Of a stretch of DNA of 64,000 nucleotides, positions 36,290 through 43,930 are shown piece after piece (position 1 is the stretch's first letter; every line of letters begins with the position of its first letter). The notes beneath the pieces are model-generated. The model did not search any database and was not told the DNA's origin. It saw only the letters and a list, made by a program, of their open reading frames with translations. Origin of the DNA: Pelomonas sp965229315 (lineage in GTDB: Bacteria; Pseudomonadota; Gammaproteobacteria; Burkholderiales; Burkholderiaceae_C); NCBI RefSeq assembly GCF_965229315.1, contig NZ_CBDDJA010000002.1:1178001-1242000 (forward strand), written 5' to 3'. Position numbers and translations under genes: made by a program.

Positions 36290-37416
36290 CAGCGGTAGCG
36301 CACGAGCCATGTGAACGCGGCCATCGACAAGCCGAGGTAGAGCAGGCTGGGCGTCGCAGCCACGACCCACGGTGTCCAGTTCTTCAGCAGGCCCAGGTGG
36401 CCAGCCACGTTGTTCAGCAGCACGAAGCTGATGCCCAGCATGATGCCGCCGAACACCTTGATGCTGATGCCGCCCGAGCGGCCATGCAGGTAGGCGAACG
36501 GCAGCGCCAGCGCCACCATGACGAAGCAGGCGAAGGGGTAGAACGCCTTGCGCCAGAACTGGATGTTGTGGGCCTGGGCCGACTGCTCCTGCGCCGACAG
36601 ATGCTTGATGTAGCGGTACAGCTCCAGCGTGGACATCGACATAGCCGGCAGCACGGCGGCGGCGATGACGCCGGCATGCAGCGAGCTCTTCCAGTCCAAC
36701 TGGTCGAGCTGCTGCTCGCTGACGACCACATCGCCCACCGGGCTGGCCGACGCCGATGTGCCGGGGTTCCAAAGGGTGCGCTTGACGGCCTGCAGATGCC
36801 ACAGGCCCTGCGCGTTCACGTCGACCTTCTCGGCCTCGGTGCGCGACATCAGCCGGCCTTCGGCGTCGAACTCGTAGATGCGCACGTCCTCCAGCTGTCC
36901 CCCGGAGCCCACGCGCCCGACCTTGACCGAGTAGCTTCGGTCCTGTCCATCGACCTTCTGGTGGTCCTTCAGCCAGGCGCCACGACTGACGGGATTGGCG
37001 TCGTGGCTGAAGCGGGCGCGCATGTCATCGCCCTCGCGTTCGAACTGCGGCGCGACGTAATCACCTACGACGAAGGTCAGCACCGCGAATACGGCCGCGA
37101 GGCCGGCCAGCAGCGTGAGCGCGCGCGCCGGGCCGAGACCGCCGGTGCGCAGGATGGTGAACTCGCTGCTCTGCGCGAGGCGCGCCAGCGCGACGATGGC
37201 GCCGATCAGCACGGCGATGGGAAACAGCTCGTAGAAATGGCCGGGCAGTTCCATCAACGCCAGCACCGCGGCCTTGCCGCCACCGGCGCCGACGCGGGCC
37301 ATGCGTTCAAGCTCGTCGACGAAGTCGATGAAGAAGAACAGCGACAGGAAGGCCACGGCGACCAGCAGCACGGAGCCGGTGATGTCCTTGTAGAGCAGGC
37401 GGCGCACGGTCCTCAT
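36289..37416 (-). CDS. lptG: LPS export ABC transporter permease LptG
   Basis: A 375-residue inner-membrane permease of the LptB2FG complex that extracts LPS and feeds the Lpt bridge. Three N-terminal spans, a periplasmic jellyroll of about 170 residues (about 100-270) and three C-terminal spans are visible; the end has ISIKVFGGIMLGISFVLLNN. ATG 37416 overlaps the lptF stop as ATGA. Confidence 0.95.
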   Translation of the reverse strand: MRTVRRLLYKDITGSVLLVAVAFLSLFFFIDFVDELERMARVGAGGGKAAVLALMELPGHFYELFPIAVLIGAIVALARLAQSSEFTILRTGGLGPARALTLLAGLAAVFAVLTFVVGDYVAPQFEREGDDMRARFSHDANPVSRGAWLKDHQKVDGQDRSYSVKVGRVGSGGQLEDVRIYEFDAEGRLMSRTEAEKVDVNAQGLWHLQAVKRTLWNPGTSASASPVGDVVVSEQQLDQLDWKSSLHAGVIAAAVLPAMSMSTLELYRYIKHLSAQEQSAQAHNIQFWRKAFYPFACFVMVALALPFAYLHGRSGGISIKVFGGIMLGISFVLLNNVAGHLGLLKNWTPWVVAATPSLLYLGLSMAAFTWLVRYR

Positions 37417-38513
37417 GTGGCGGCCTTCTTCTGCAGCCGCCGCCGCAGGCAGAAGCGGTTGCCGTTGTCGCGCAGCCAGATGACGGACAGGGCCAGCACG
37501 AAAGCCGTGCCATGCACGCCGAGCAGCGCCTGCGGCAGCCCGGCGCGGCCGTTGCCCACCCAGGACTGCGACAGGTTGATGAGGTTGAAGTAGACGATGA
37601 AGGCCAGCAGCGCGAACAGCAGGTTCCAGTTGCTGGCGCGGCGCGGGTTGGACGCCGACAGGCCCACGCCCAGCAGCGCCATGTTGATGCCGCCCAGGAT
37701 CATGCCGAAGCGCCATGTCAGCTCGCCCTGGTTCTTGGGTGTGGGCAGGCGCAGCAGGTCCAGCGTGGCCATGGCCTTGGGCGGCAACTGGCTGGCGTTG
37801 GCCAGCACCTGCGTGTCGGTCATGACGTGGTACTGCTCGAACCGGGCCAGGCTCTTGTCTCCGGTCTTGAGCTGGGTCTCGTTGCGCTGGCCATGGTCCA
37901 GCACCAGGAAGCGGTCATCGCCTTCCATCTCCAGCCGGCCGCGCGCGGAGGTGGTGATGGATTCGCGCTCGTTCTGGTTGGCCAGGATGAAGACGTTGCG
38001 GCCCGTGGCGGCGTTGTCGCCATCGCGCTCGATGAAGAACACGCGGCTGCCATCACGTGAGCTCTGGAACTGGCCCGGCGCGACGCGCGACAGGTCGCTG
38101 CGCTTCTGGTAGCGGTCGCGCAGCTCGGCGCTGTTCTGGTTGCCCCAGGGCCAGACCAGCAGTTCCAGCACGACCACGGCCAGCAGCACGGGCCAAGCCA
38201 TGCGCAGCACCGGCCGCACGAAGCGCGCCAGCGGGATGCCGCTGGCAAACCAGATCGTCATCTCGGACTCGCGGTACAACCGGCCCAGCGTGATGACGAC
38301 GGCGACGAACAGCGACAGGATCAGCATCGTCGCCAGGTGGGAGATGGTTGCGTATCCCATCAGGAGCAGCACGTCCTGCGGCGCCACGTTGCCGCCAGCG
38401 GCCTGGCCCAGCGTGCGGATCAGCGTCGACGTGAGCATGATGGTCAGGATGACCACGAGCGTGACGCCGAAGCTCTTGGCCAGCTCGGACCGCGTCGATG
38501 AATCGAATAACAT
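37413..38513 (-). CDS. lptF: LPS export ABC transporter permease LptF
   Basis: A 366-residue partner of LptG with the same six-span plus periplasmic-domain layout. MLFDSSTRSELAKSFGVTLVVIL is a usual LptF start; ATG 38513 is preferred over the TTG directly before it. The C-terminus has LTWRFGMILGGINMALLGVGLS. Divergent from pepA with only 28 bases between the start codons, the same arrangement as in E. coli. Confidence 0.95.
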   Translation of the reverse strand: MLFDSSTRSELAKSFGVTLVVILTIMLTSTLIRTLGQAAGGNVAPQDVLLLMGYATISHLATMLILSLFVAVVITLGRLYRESEMTIWFASGIPLARFVRPVLRMAWPVLLAVVVLELLVWPWGNQNSAELRDRYQKRSDLSRVAPGQFQSSRDGSRVFFIERDGDNAATGRNVFILANQNERESITTSARGRLEMEGDDRFLVLDHGQRNETQLKTGDKSLARFEQYHVMTDTQVLANASQLPPKAMATLDLLRLPTPKNQGELTWRFGMILGGINMALLGVGLSASNPRRASNWNLLFALLAFIVYFNLINLSQSWVGNGRAGLPQALLGVHGTAFVLALSVIWLRDNGNRFCLRRRLQKKAAT

Positions 38514-38541
38514 CAAATCACTCTATCTACTTCTGGTCATT

Positions 38542-40005
38542 ATGGACTTCAAGATTCAAACCGCAGAGCTCGATGGGCTCGCGGGCGCGGGCGCTGATGC
38601 GCTCGTCGTCGTGATCGGTGGCGAGGCGTTGCCCCAGGGTCTGGATGCCGTCGTCGCCAAGCATGTGCAAGCCGCGATCAAGCTCGGCGATTTCGCATTG
38701 AAAGCTGGCCAGGCCTTGACGCTGACCCATGCGGAAGGCATCAAGGCGCCGCGCCTTGTGCTGGCCGCCAGTGGCAAGTCGACGCTGGCTGCGGCACGCA
38801 GCGCGCTGGCTGCGGGCCTGGCGCAGATCAAGTCGCGCGGCGCCGTCAGCGCGGCCGTGGCCTTCGCCGGTTTTGGTGATGACCTCGCCGAATCCCTCGC
38901 CGAGCAGACGGCGCTGGCGGGCATGGAAGCCGTCTACGTCTACCGCCATACCAAGCCCAGCGCGCCTGCTGCACCCAAGCTGGCCAAGGTGGCGCTGCTG
39001 GTGGGCAAGGCCGGCTTGAAGGCCGCCAAGGCCGGCCTGCTGCGTGGCCAGGCCATCGCTGCCGGTGTGGAGCTGGCGCGCGAGTGCGCGAACCGCCCGG
39101 CCAACTACGCGACGCCGACCTACCTCGGTCAGGTCGTGCAAGGCCTGGGCAAGAGCCATGGCTTGAAGGTCGAGGTGCTGGACCGCAAGGCCGTCGAGAA
39201 GCTGGGCATGGGCAGCTTCCTGTCCGTCGCGCAGGGTTCGGATGAGCCGCTGCGCTTCATCGTCGCCCGCTACGACGGGGCGGCCAAGACGGTGGCGCCG
39301 GTCGTGCTGGTCGGCAAGGGCATCACGTTCGACACCGGCGGCATTTCGTTGAAGCCGGGCGCCGAGATGGACGAGATGAAGTTCGACATGGGCGGCGCGG
39401 CCAGCGTCATCGGCACGCTGCGCGCGGTGGCCGAGCTCCGCCCCAAGCTGAACCTCGTCATGATCGTGGCGGCTTGCGAGAACATGCCCAGCGGTCATGC
39501 GGTCAAGCCGGGCGACGTGGTGACGTCGATGTCGGGCCAGACCATCGAGATCCTGAACACCGATGCCGAAGGTCGCCTGATCCTGTGCGACGCGCTGACT
39601 TATGCCGAGCGCTTCAAGCCCGCGGTCGTGGTGGACGTGGCGACGCTGACCGGCGCCTGCGTCATCGCGCTGGGCGGCGTGCGCAGCGGCATGTACGCGA
39701 GCGACGACGAACTGGCGGCCTCGCTGACGGCGGCTGGCGACGCGGCGCTGGACCCGTGCTGGCGCATGCCGCTGGATGAAGACTACGCCGAAGGCCTGAA
39801 GAGCAACTTCGCCGATGTCGCCAACATCGCCGGCCGCGCGGGCGGGTCGATCACGGCCGCGAAGTTCCTGCAGCGCTTCGCCGGCAAGTACCGGTGGGGC
39901 CACCTGGACATCGCCGGCACGGCCTGGAAGGGCGGCGCGGCCAAGGGCTCGACGGGCCGCCCCGTGGGCCTGCTGACGCACTTCGTGCTGGGCTACGCGA
40001 AGTAA
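38542..40005 (+). CDS. pepA: leucyl aminopeptidase PepA
   Basis: A 487-residue M17 cytosol aminopeptidase. The family signature NTDAEGRL and metal-binding segments VGKGITFDTGGISLKPG and DMGGAASV are intact, providing the two-zinc centre and catalytic Lys/Arg. It trims N-terminal residues from peptides; in enterobacteria it also binds DNA. ATG 38542 gives MDFKIQTAEL. The upstream in-frame reading runs antisense through lptF and is rejected. holC follows after 101 bases. Confidence 0.96.
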   Translation: MDFKIQTAELDGLAGAGADALVVVIGGEALPQGLDAVVAKHVQAAIKLGDFALKAGQALTLTHAEGIKAPRLVLAASGKSTLAAARSALAAGLAQIKSRGAVSAAVAFAGFGDDLAESLAEQTALAGMEAVYVYRHTKPSAPAAPKLAKVALLVGKAGLKAAKAGLLRGQAIAAGVELARECANRPANYATPTYLGQVVQGLGKSHGLKVEVLDRKAVEKLGMGSFLSVAQGSDEPLRFIVARYDGAAKTVAPVVLVGKGITFDTGGISLKPGAEMDEMKFDMGGAASVIGTLRAVAELRPKLNLVMIVAACENMPSGHAVKPGDVVTSMSGQTIEILNTDAEGRLILCDALTYAERFKPAVVVDVATLTGACVIALGGVRSGMYASDDELAASLTAAGDAALDPCWRMPLDEDYAEGLKSNFADVANIAGRAGGSITAAKFLQRFAGKYRWGHLDIAGTAWKGGAAKGSTGRPVGLLTHFVLGYAK

Positions 40006-40106
40006 GTGGTGGGAATTCCTCAGCGGGCCGAGCGCCGGGCCGCCCCAAGCCGGCCCGCCATCCCCTCGGGGGATCGCCAGGCGTATCCGACGGCCGAGGG
40101 GCGGAC

Positions 40107-40535
40107 ATGACGCAGGTCAGCTTCTACAGTGACGCGGCCGACCCGTTGCACTACGCCTGCCGTCTGATCCGGCGCGCTCTCGCGTCGGGCAAGCCGGTCG
40201 GCGTGTGCATCCCAGCGACACAGGCGGCGCGCCTGGACGGGTTGCTGTGGAGCTTCGACGCGACGGAGTTCATCCCGCATCGGCGTTGGGACGGCCAGGA
40301 CTCGCACAGACCGCCCGCACCGGGCGAGGTGCTGCTCGTGGACGACGCGGCGCAGTTGCCGCACCGCGGGCTGTTGCTGAACCTGGGCGACGAGATGCCG
40401 TCCGAGGCGCTGCACTTCGAGCGCGTGCTCGAAGTGGTCGGCACTGATCCCCAGCAGGTTCAGGCGGGGCGGGTGCGCTATCGCCACTACAAGCAGTCCG
40501 GCGCCAAGCTCGATCACTTCTCGGCGGCCGGTTGA
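40107..40535 (+). CDS. holC: DNA polymerase III subunit chi
   Basis: A 142-residue HolC. The start MTQVSFYSDAADPLHYACRL, the segment LWSFDATEFIPHRRW and LNLGDEMP are typical of betaproteobacterial chi, which bridges the clamp loader to SSB. pepA-holC order is conserved in proteobacteria. GAGGGG lies about 8 bases before ATG 40107. Confidence 0.93.
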   Translation: MTQVSFYSDAADPLHYACRLIRRALASGKPVGVCIPATQAARLDGLLWSFDATEFIPHRRWDGQDSHRPPAPGEVLLVDDAAQLPHRGLLLNLGDEMPSEALHFERVLEVVGTDPQQVQAGRVRYRHYKQSGAKLDHFSAAG

Positions 40536-40662
40536 CCACTTGGCGTCCACGCTTTCCCGAATGAGGCCCCCCCGGATTTGGGGTATGTTCAATCGGTTGA
40601 AAACTCAGCAGTCGATAGCTGTTTTGTTGTTGTTCCTCTCTTTTCCAAACCGGAGTTGATCC

Positions 40663-41805
40663 ATGCAAGTCAAGTTGAATTTGGTGGTGGGTGCCGTCGC
40701 CGCGCTGCTCAGCGGTGCCGCGATGTCCCAGGAGCTGGTCGTCAAGATCGGTCACGTTGCACCGACCAGCGGCGCGATTGCCCACCTGGGCAAGGACAAC
40801 GAACTGGGTGCCCGTCTGGCCATTGAAGAACTGAACGCCAAGGGCGTCATGATCGGCGGCAAGAAGGCCAAGTTCGAACTGCTGGCCGAAGACGACGCCG
40901 GCGACCCGAAGCAAGGCACGGCTGCTGCCCAGAAGCTGGTGGACTCCAAGGTCAACGGCGTTGTGGGCCACCTGAACTCCGGCACGTCCATCCCGGCCTC
41001 CAAGGTGTACAGCGACGCGGGCATCCCGCAGATCTCGCCGTCGGCCACGAACCCGAAGTTCACCCGCAACGGCTACAAGACCACCTTCCGAGTCGTCGCT
41101 GACGACGTGCACCTGGGTGGCACGCTGGGCAAGTACTCGGTCGCGCAGCTCAAGGGCAAGTCCATCGCCGTCATCGACGACCGTACCGCCTACGGCCAGG
41201 GCGTCGCCGACGAGTTCGAGAAGGGCGTCAAGGGCGCTGGCGGCAAGGTCGTCGGTCGCGAGTTCACGAACGACAAGGCCACGGACTTCACCGCCATCCT
41301 GACCTCCCTGAAGGGCAAGAAGCCCGATGTGGTCTTCTTCGGCGGCATGGACGCCGTGGCCGGCCCGATGTTGCGCCAGATGAAGCAGCTCGGCATCGAA
41401 GCCAAGTTCATGGGCGGCGACGGCATCTGCACGGGCGAACTGCCCAAGCTGGCCGCTGGCACGATGGCTGACGGCCAGGTCGTCTGCGCCGAGGCCGGCG
41501 GTGTCGAAGGCGAAGCCAAGAAGGGAATGGACGACTTCCGCACCAAGTTCAAGTCCAAGTTCAACGTGGACGTGCAGATCTACGCGCCCTACGTCTATGA
41601 CGCAGTGAACGTGCTGGCCGCGGCGATGGTCAAGGCTGGCTCTTCCGATCCGGCCAAGTACCTGCCTGTGCTGGCCAAGACGTCCGGCTACAAGGGCGTG
41701 ACCGGCGTGATCTCCTTCGACGACAAGGGTGACATCAAGAACGGCGCCCTGACGCTCTACACCTACAAGGGCGGCGCTCGCGAGCAGCTCGCTGTGGTGC
41801 GCTGA
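40663..41805 (+). CDS. branched-chain amino-acid type ABC substrate-binding protein
   Basis: A 380-residue periplasmic type I binding protein. The signal peptide ends near AAMS; the mature protein starts with VVKIGHVAPTSG and has the GVVGHLNSGTSIPASKVY and GIPQISPSATNP segments characteristic of LivJ/LivK-like proteins. Leucine/isoleucine/valine are likely ligands, but others in the family bind amides or aromatic compounds. No livHMGF permease or ATPase genes are nearby, so it must work with a transporter elsewhere. A strong terminator follows. Confidence 0.92.
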   Translation: MQVKLNLVVGAVAALLSGAAMSQELVVKIGHVAPTSGAIAHLGKDNELGARLAIEELNAKGVMIGGKKAKFELLAEDDAGDPKQGTAAAQKLVDSKVNGVVGHLNSGTSIPASKVYSDAGIPQISPSATNPKFTRNGYKTTFRVVADDVHLGGTLGKYSVAQLKGKSIAVIDDRTAYGQGVADEFEKGVKGAGGKVVGREFTNDKATDFTAILTSLKGKKPDVVFFGGMDAVAGPMLRQMKQLGIEAKFMGGDGICTGELPKLAAGTMADGQVVCAEAGGVEGEAKKGMDDFRTKFKSKFNVDVQIYAPYVYDAVNVLAAAMVKAGSSDPAKYLPVLAKTSGYKGVTGVISFDDKGDIKNGALTLYTYKGGAREQLAVVR

Positions 41806-41823
41806 GTTTTCGCTGCGACCCGG

Positions 41824-41850
41824 AATGCCCACTTCGGTGGGCATTTTTAT
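41824..41850 (+). terminator. strong intrinsic terminator of the binding-protein gene
   Basis: AATGCCCAC and GTGGGCATT pair perfectly around a TTCG tetraloop, followed by TTTATTTTC. Confidence 0.95.
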
Positions 41851-41856
41851 TTTCTG

Positions 41857-41879
41857 AGAACCTGCCCGAGGCAGGTTCT
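41857..41879. repeat. 10-bp perfect inverted repeat
   Basis: AGAACCTGCC and GGCAGGTTCT are separated by CGA, a few bases after the terminator. No T-run follows, so it is a possible operator or RNA hairpin. Confidence 0.6.
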
Positions 41880-42315
41880 ATGCATTTGGGGCTTGATCGG
41901 GCGAAACACGGCTCCCGGTAACGTAAGCGTTATTTGACCCTCTGCTTTCGCGCCGCCGTGAATATTGCCGATGACAGGCGATACGTATCAATCGCCCAGC
42001 GTTTGGCGCTTTGGGAATCGCGCCGGCGGCTGTTCGGGCGCCCAAATCGAGACAGCTCTATCCCAAACAAATGGTTGTGCGTTTCGCACGTTTTGCGATG
42101 CCCGATGCAAGGTGCGTGGTGTCGCCGCGATGGACTTTCGGGTCTACTGCCGCCGGAGGCAAAACGCGCGAAACATCAGGTGAGCGCCGCCACCGCCACC
42201 CGACCCGAATTCAAGGGGCGGGCACCCTCCAAACGGGGGGCTTTCAAGGTGGGGTGGCGAAGGCATGATGCCGGCGCGATCAAGGTTGGTTCGCATGTCT
42301 GATGGGCGTCAAGCC

Positions 42316-42337
42316 ACTGGCATCCACTGGCATCCAC
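42316..42337. repeat. tandem duplication of a 10-bp unit
   Basis: ACTGGCATCC occurs twice head to tail, followed by AC. No function evident. Confidence 0.7.
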
Positions 42338-42376
42338 GGGCCAGCCGGACGGTCTCCTAGATAGCCTGCAGCAGTT

Positions 42377-42392
42377 GGGCACGCAAGTTGAT
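42377..42392 (+). promoter_or_regulatory. weak sigma-54-like promoter before the sugar transferase
   Basis: GGGCAC, five bases, then TTGAT resembles the -24/-12 consensus TGGCAC-N5-TTGCW with 9 of 11 matches, but lacks the C of the -12 GC. It lies 102 bases upstream of the start codon. PrsR, encoded two genes downstream, would be the natural activator. Confidence 0.3.
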
Positions 42393-42493
42393 GCTGTGGA
42401 CGGCCAGTGCGCCGGGATGAATGGAAATCGATACTGTTTCGAATTTCGTTGATCGACTTGCACAGGCTTGGATACCGGCGATAGGGATCGGGA

Positions 42494-43882
42494 ATGCAGA
42501 TGATTCGGATATTCAACCACTACTTGCACAGGCAAACGTTGCTCCAGGTCTTTTTCGACCTCGGCCTGATTGTGTTTGCCGTCATCGCGGTGGTGCTCAG
42601 CCAAGGTGAAGCCGCACAAACGGCTCTGCCCTTCGCGGCTTCTCATGGCTTGTCGCTGGCTGGTTGCATGTTCGTCATCAATTCGGCGACGGGCTTCTAC
42701 CAGCACGTTCACAACCGCTCGATCACTGAATCCTGCGCCCGGGCGCTGTTCGGCTTGTTGTTCGGGCTGCCGCTGGCTTATGCGATCTTCAGCCTGGTGC
42801 CTTCGGGTACCAGCCACCGTGACATGCTGACTCTGGTGGCCATGGCGGCGGTCGCGGCGGTCATGGTTCATCGCGTCTACGCAGCGCATTCCGGTACCCA
42901 GGCCCGCCTGCGCAGTCGCATCCTGATCTTCGGCACAGGTGCCGCGGCGCGCGCCGTCAGCAACACGCTGCGGGCGTCCGACCCTCATGCCCAGATCGTG
43001 GGCTACTACGCCGGTCCCAACGAGGACAAGCCGGAGGTCCCGCATGCCGAGATCATCAATGGCAGTGCCAACCTGACCGAGGCTGCGCTGCGGCATAACG
43101 TGGACGAGATCGTGGTCGCCTTGAGTGAACGCCGTGGTGGCAGCATGCCGCTGCGCCAGTTGCTCGACTGCAAGCTGTCCGGCGTGCGGGTGGTGGACAT
43201 CGCGACGCATTTCGAGAAGACGCTGGCCCAGATCAACATCAAGCACGTCAATGCCGGCTGGCTGATTTTCGGCGATGGTTTCAGCCAGGGCATGCTGCGT
43301 GCAGCGATCAAGCGCGTTTGTGATGTCGTCTTTGCCGCTTTGATTTTGGCGGTGGCCTGGCCCATTATGCTGGCCACCGCGGTGATCATTCGTCTCGAGT
43401 CGCGAGGCCCGGTGCTGTACCGTCAAGAACGTGTGGGCCTGAACGGCGTACCCTTCAACGTCATCAAGTTCCGCAGCATGCGCACGGATGCCGAGAAGGA
43501 CGGCAGGCCCCGTTGGGCGACCAAGAACGACGACCGCGTCACGCGTGTGGGGCGCTTCATCCGCAAGGTGCGCATCGACGAATTGCCACAGTTGTTCAAC
43601 GTGCTCTGGGGCGAGATGAGCATGGTCGGACCGCGTCCGGAGCGTCAGTTTTTTGTCGACGAACTGGTCGGCAAGATTCCCTACTACGCTGTTCGGCACA
43701 GCGTGAAGCCGGGCGTCACCGGCTGGGCCCAGGTGCGCTATGAGTACGGCTCCACGATCGAAGATTCGGTGGAGAAGCTGCAGTACGACCTGTACTACGT
43801 GAAGAACCATTCGCTCTTCCTGGATCTTCTGATCATGCTGGAGACGGTTGCCGTCGTGCTGACCGGCAAGGGCGCCCGCTGA
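42494..43882 (+). CDS. PEP-CTERM-associated undecaprenyl-phosphate sugar phosphotransferase (EpsB-type)
   Basis: A 462-residue initiating glycosyltransferase. Four or five N-terminal spans are followed by a nucleotide-binding-like domain (RILIFGTGAAARAV) and the C-terminal sugar transferase domain with KRVCDVVFAALILAV, RQERVGLNGVPFNVIKFRSM, RVTRVGRFIRKVRIDELPQL and the GPRPER motif. It transfers a sugar phosphate to undecaprenyl phosphate to begin the repeat unit. Start ATG 42494 has AGGGA upstream; ATG 42500 is an alternative. It opens the locus, followed by prsK after 48 bases. Confidence 0.92.
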   Translation: MQMIRIFNHYLHRQTLLQVFFDLGLIVFAVIAVVLSQGEAAQTALPFAASHGLSLAGCMFVINSATGFYQHVHNRSITESCARALFGLLFGLPLAYAIFSLVPSGTSHRDMLTLVAMAAVAAVMVHRVYAAHSGTQARLRSRILIFGTGAAARAVSNTLRASDPHAQIVGYYAGPNEDKPEVPHAEIINGSANLTEAALRHNVDEIVVALSERRGGSMPLRQLLDCKLSGVRVVDIATHFEKTLAQINIKHVNAGWLIFGDGFSQGMLRAAIKRVCDVVFAALILAVAWPIMLATAVIIRLESRGPVLYRQERVGLNGVPFNVIKFRSMRTDAEKDGRPRWATKNDDRVTRVGRFIRKVRIDELPQLFNVLWGEMSMVGPRPERQFFVDELVGKIPYYAVRHSVKPGVTGWAQVRYEYGSTIEDSVEKLQYDLYYVKNHSLFLDLLIMLETVAVVLTGKGAR

Positions 43883-43930
43883 CCGCTTGCCGAGCCCGGC
43901 GCCAGCGTCGATGCGTGAGGCGGCCTGGGC

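Larger units (their letters stand above)
41806..42493. other. 688-base intergenic region upstream of the EPS locus
   Basis: It begins with a terminator and an inverted repeat, then continues with sequence visibly richer in A/T than its flanks, a 10-bp tandem duplication at 42316-42337 and a possible sigma-54 site at 42377-42392. Short open frames exist (for example 41934-42302) but show no codon bias, ribosome site or recognisable protein. It most likely holds the promoter and leader of the exopolysaccharide genes; an RNA gene cannot be excluded. Confidence 0.6.

Noticed and set aside
41934..42302. Possible 122-residue protein in the EPS upstream region
   Set aside because: Codon third positions lack the G/C bias of real genes here, there is no ribosome site, and the peptide has no recognisable composition.
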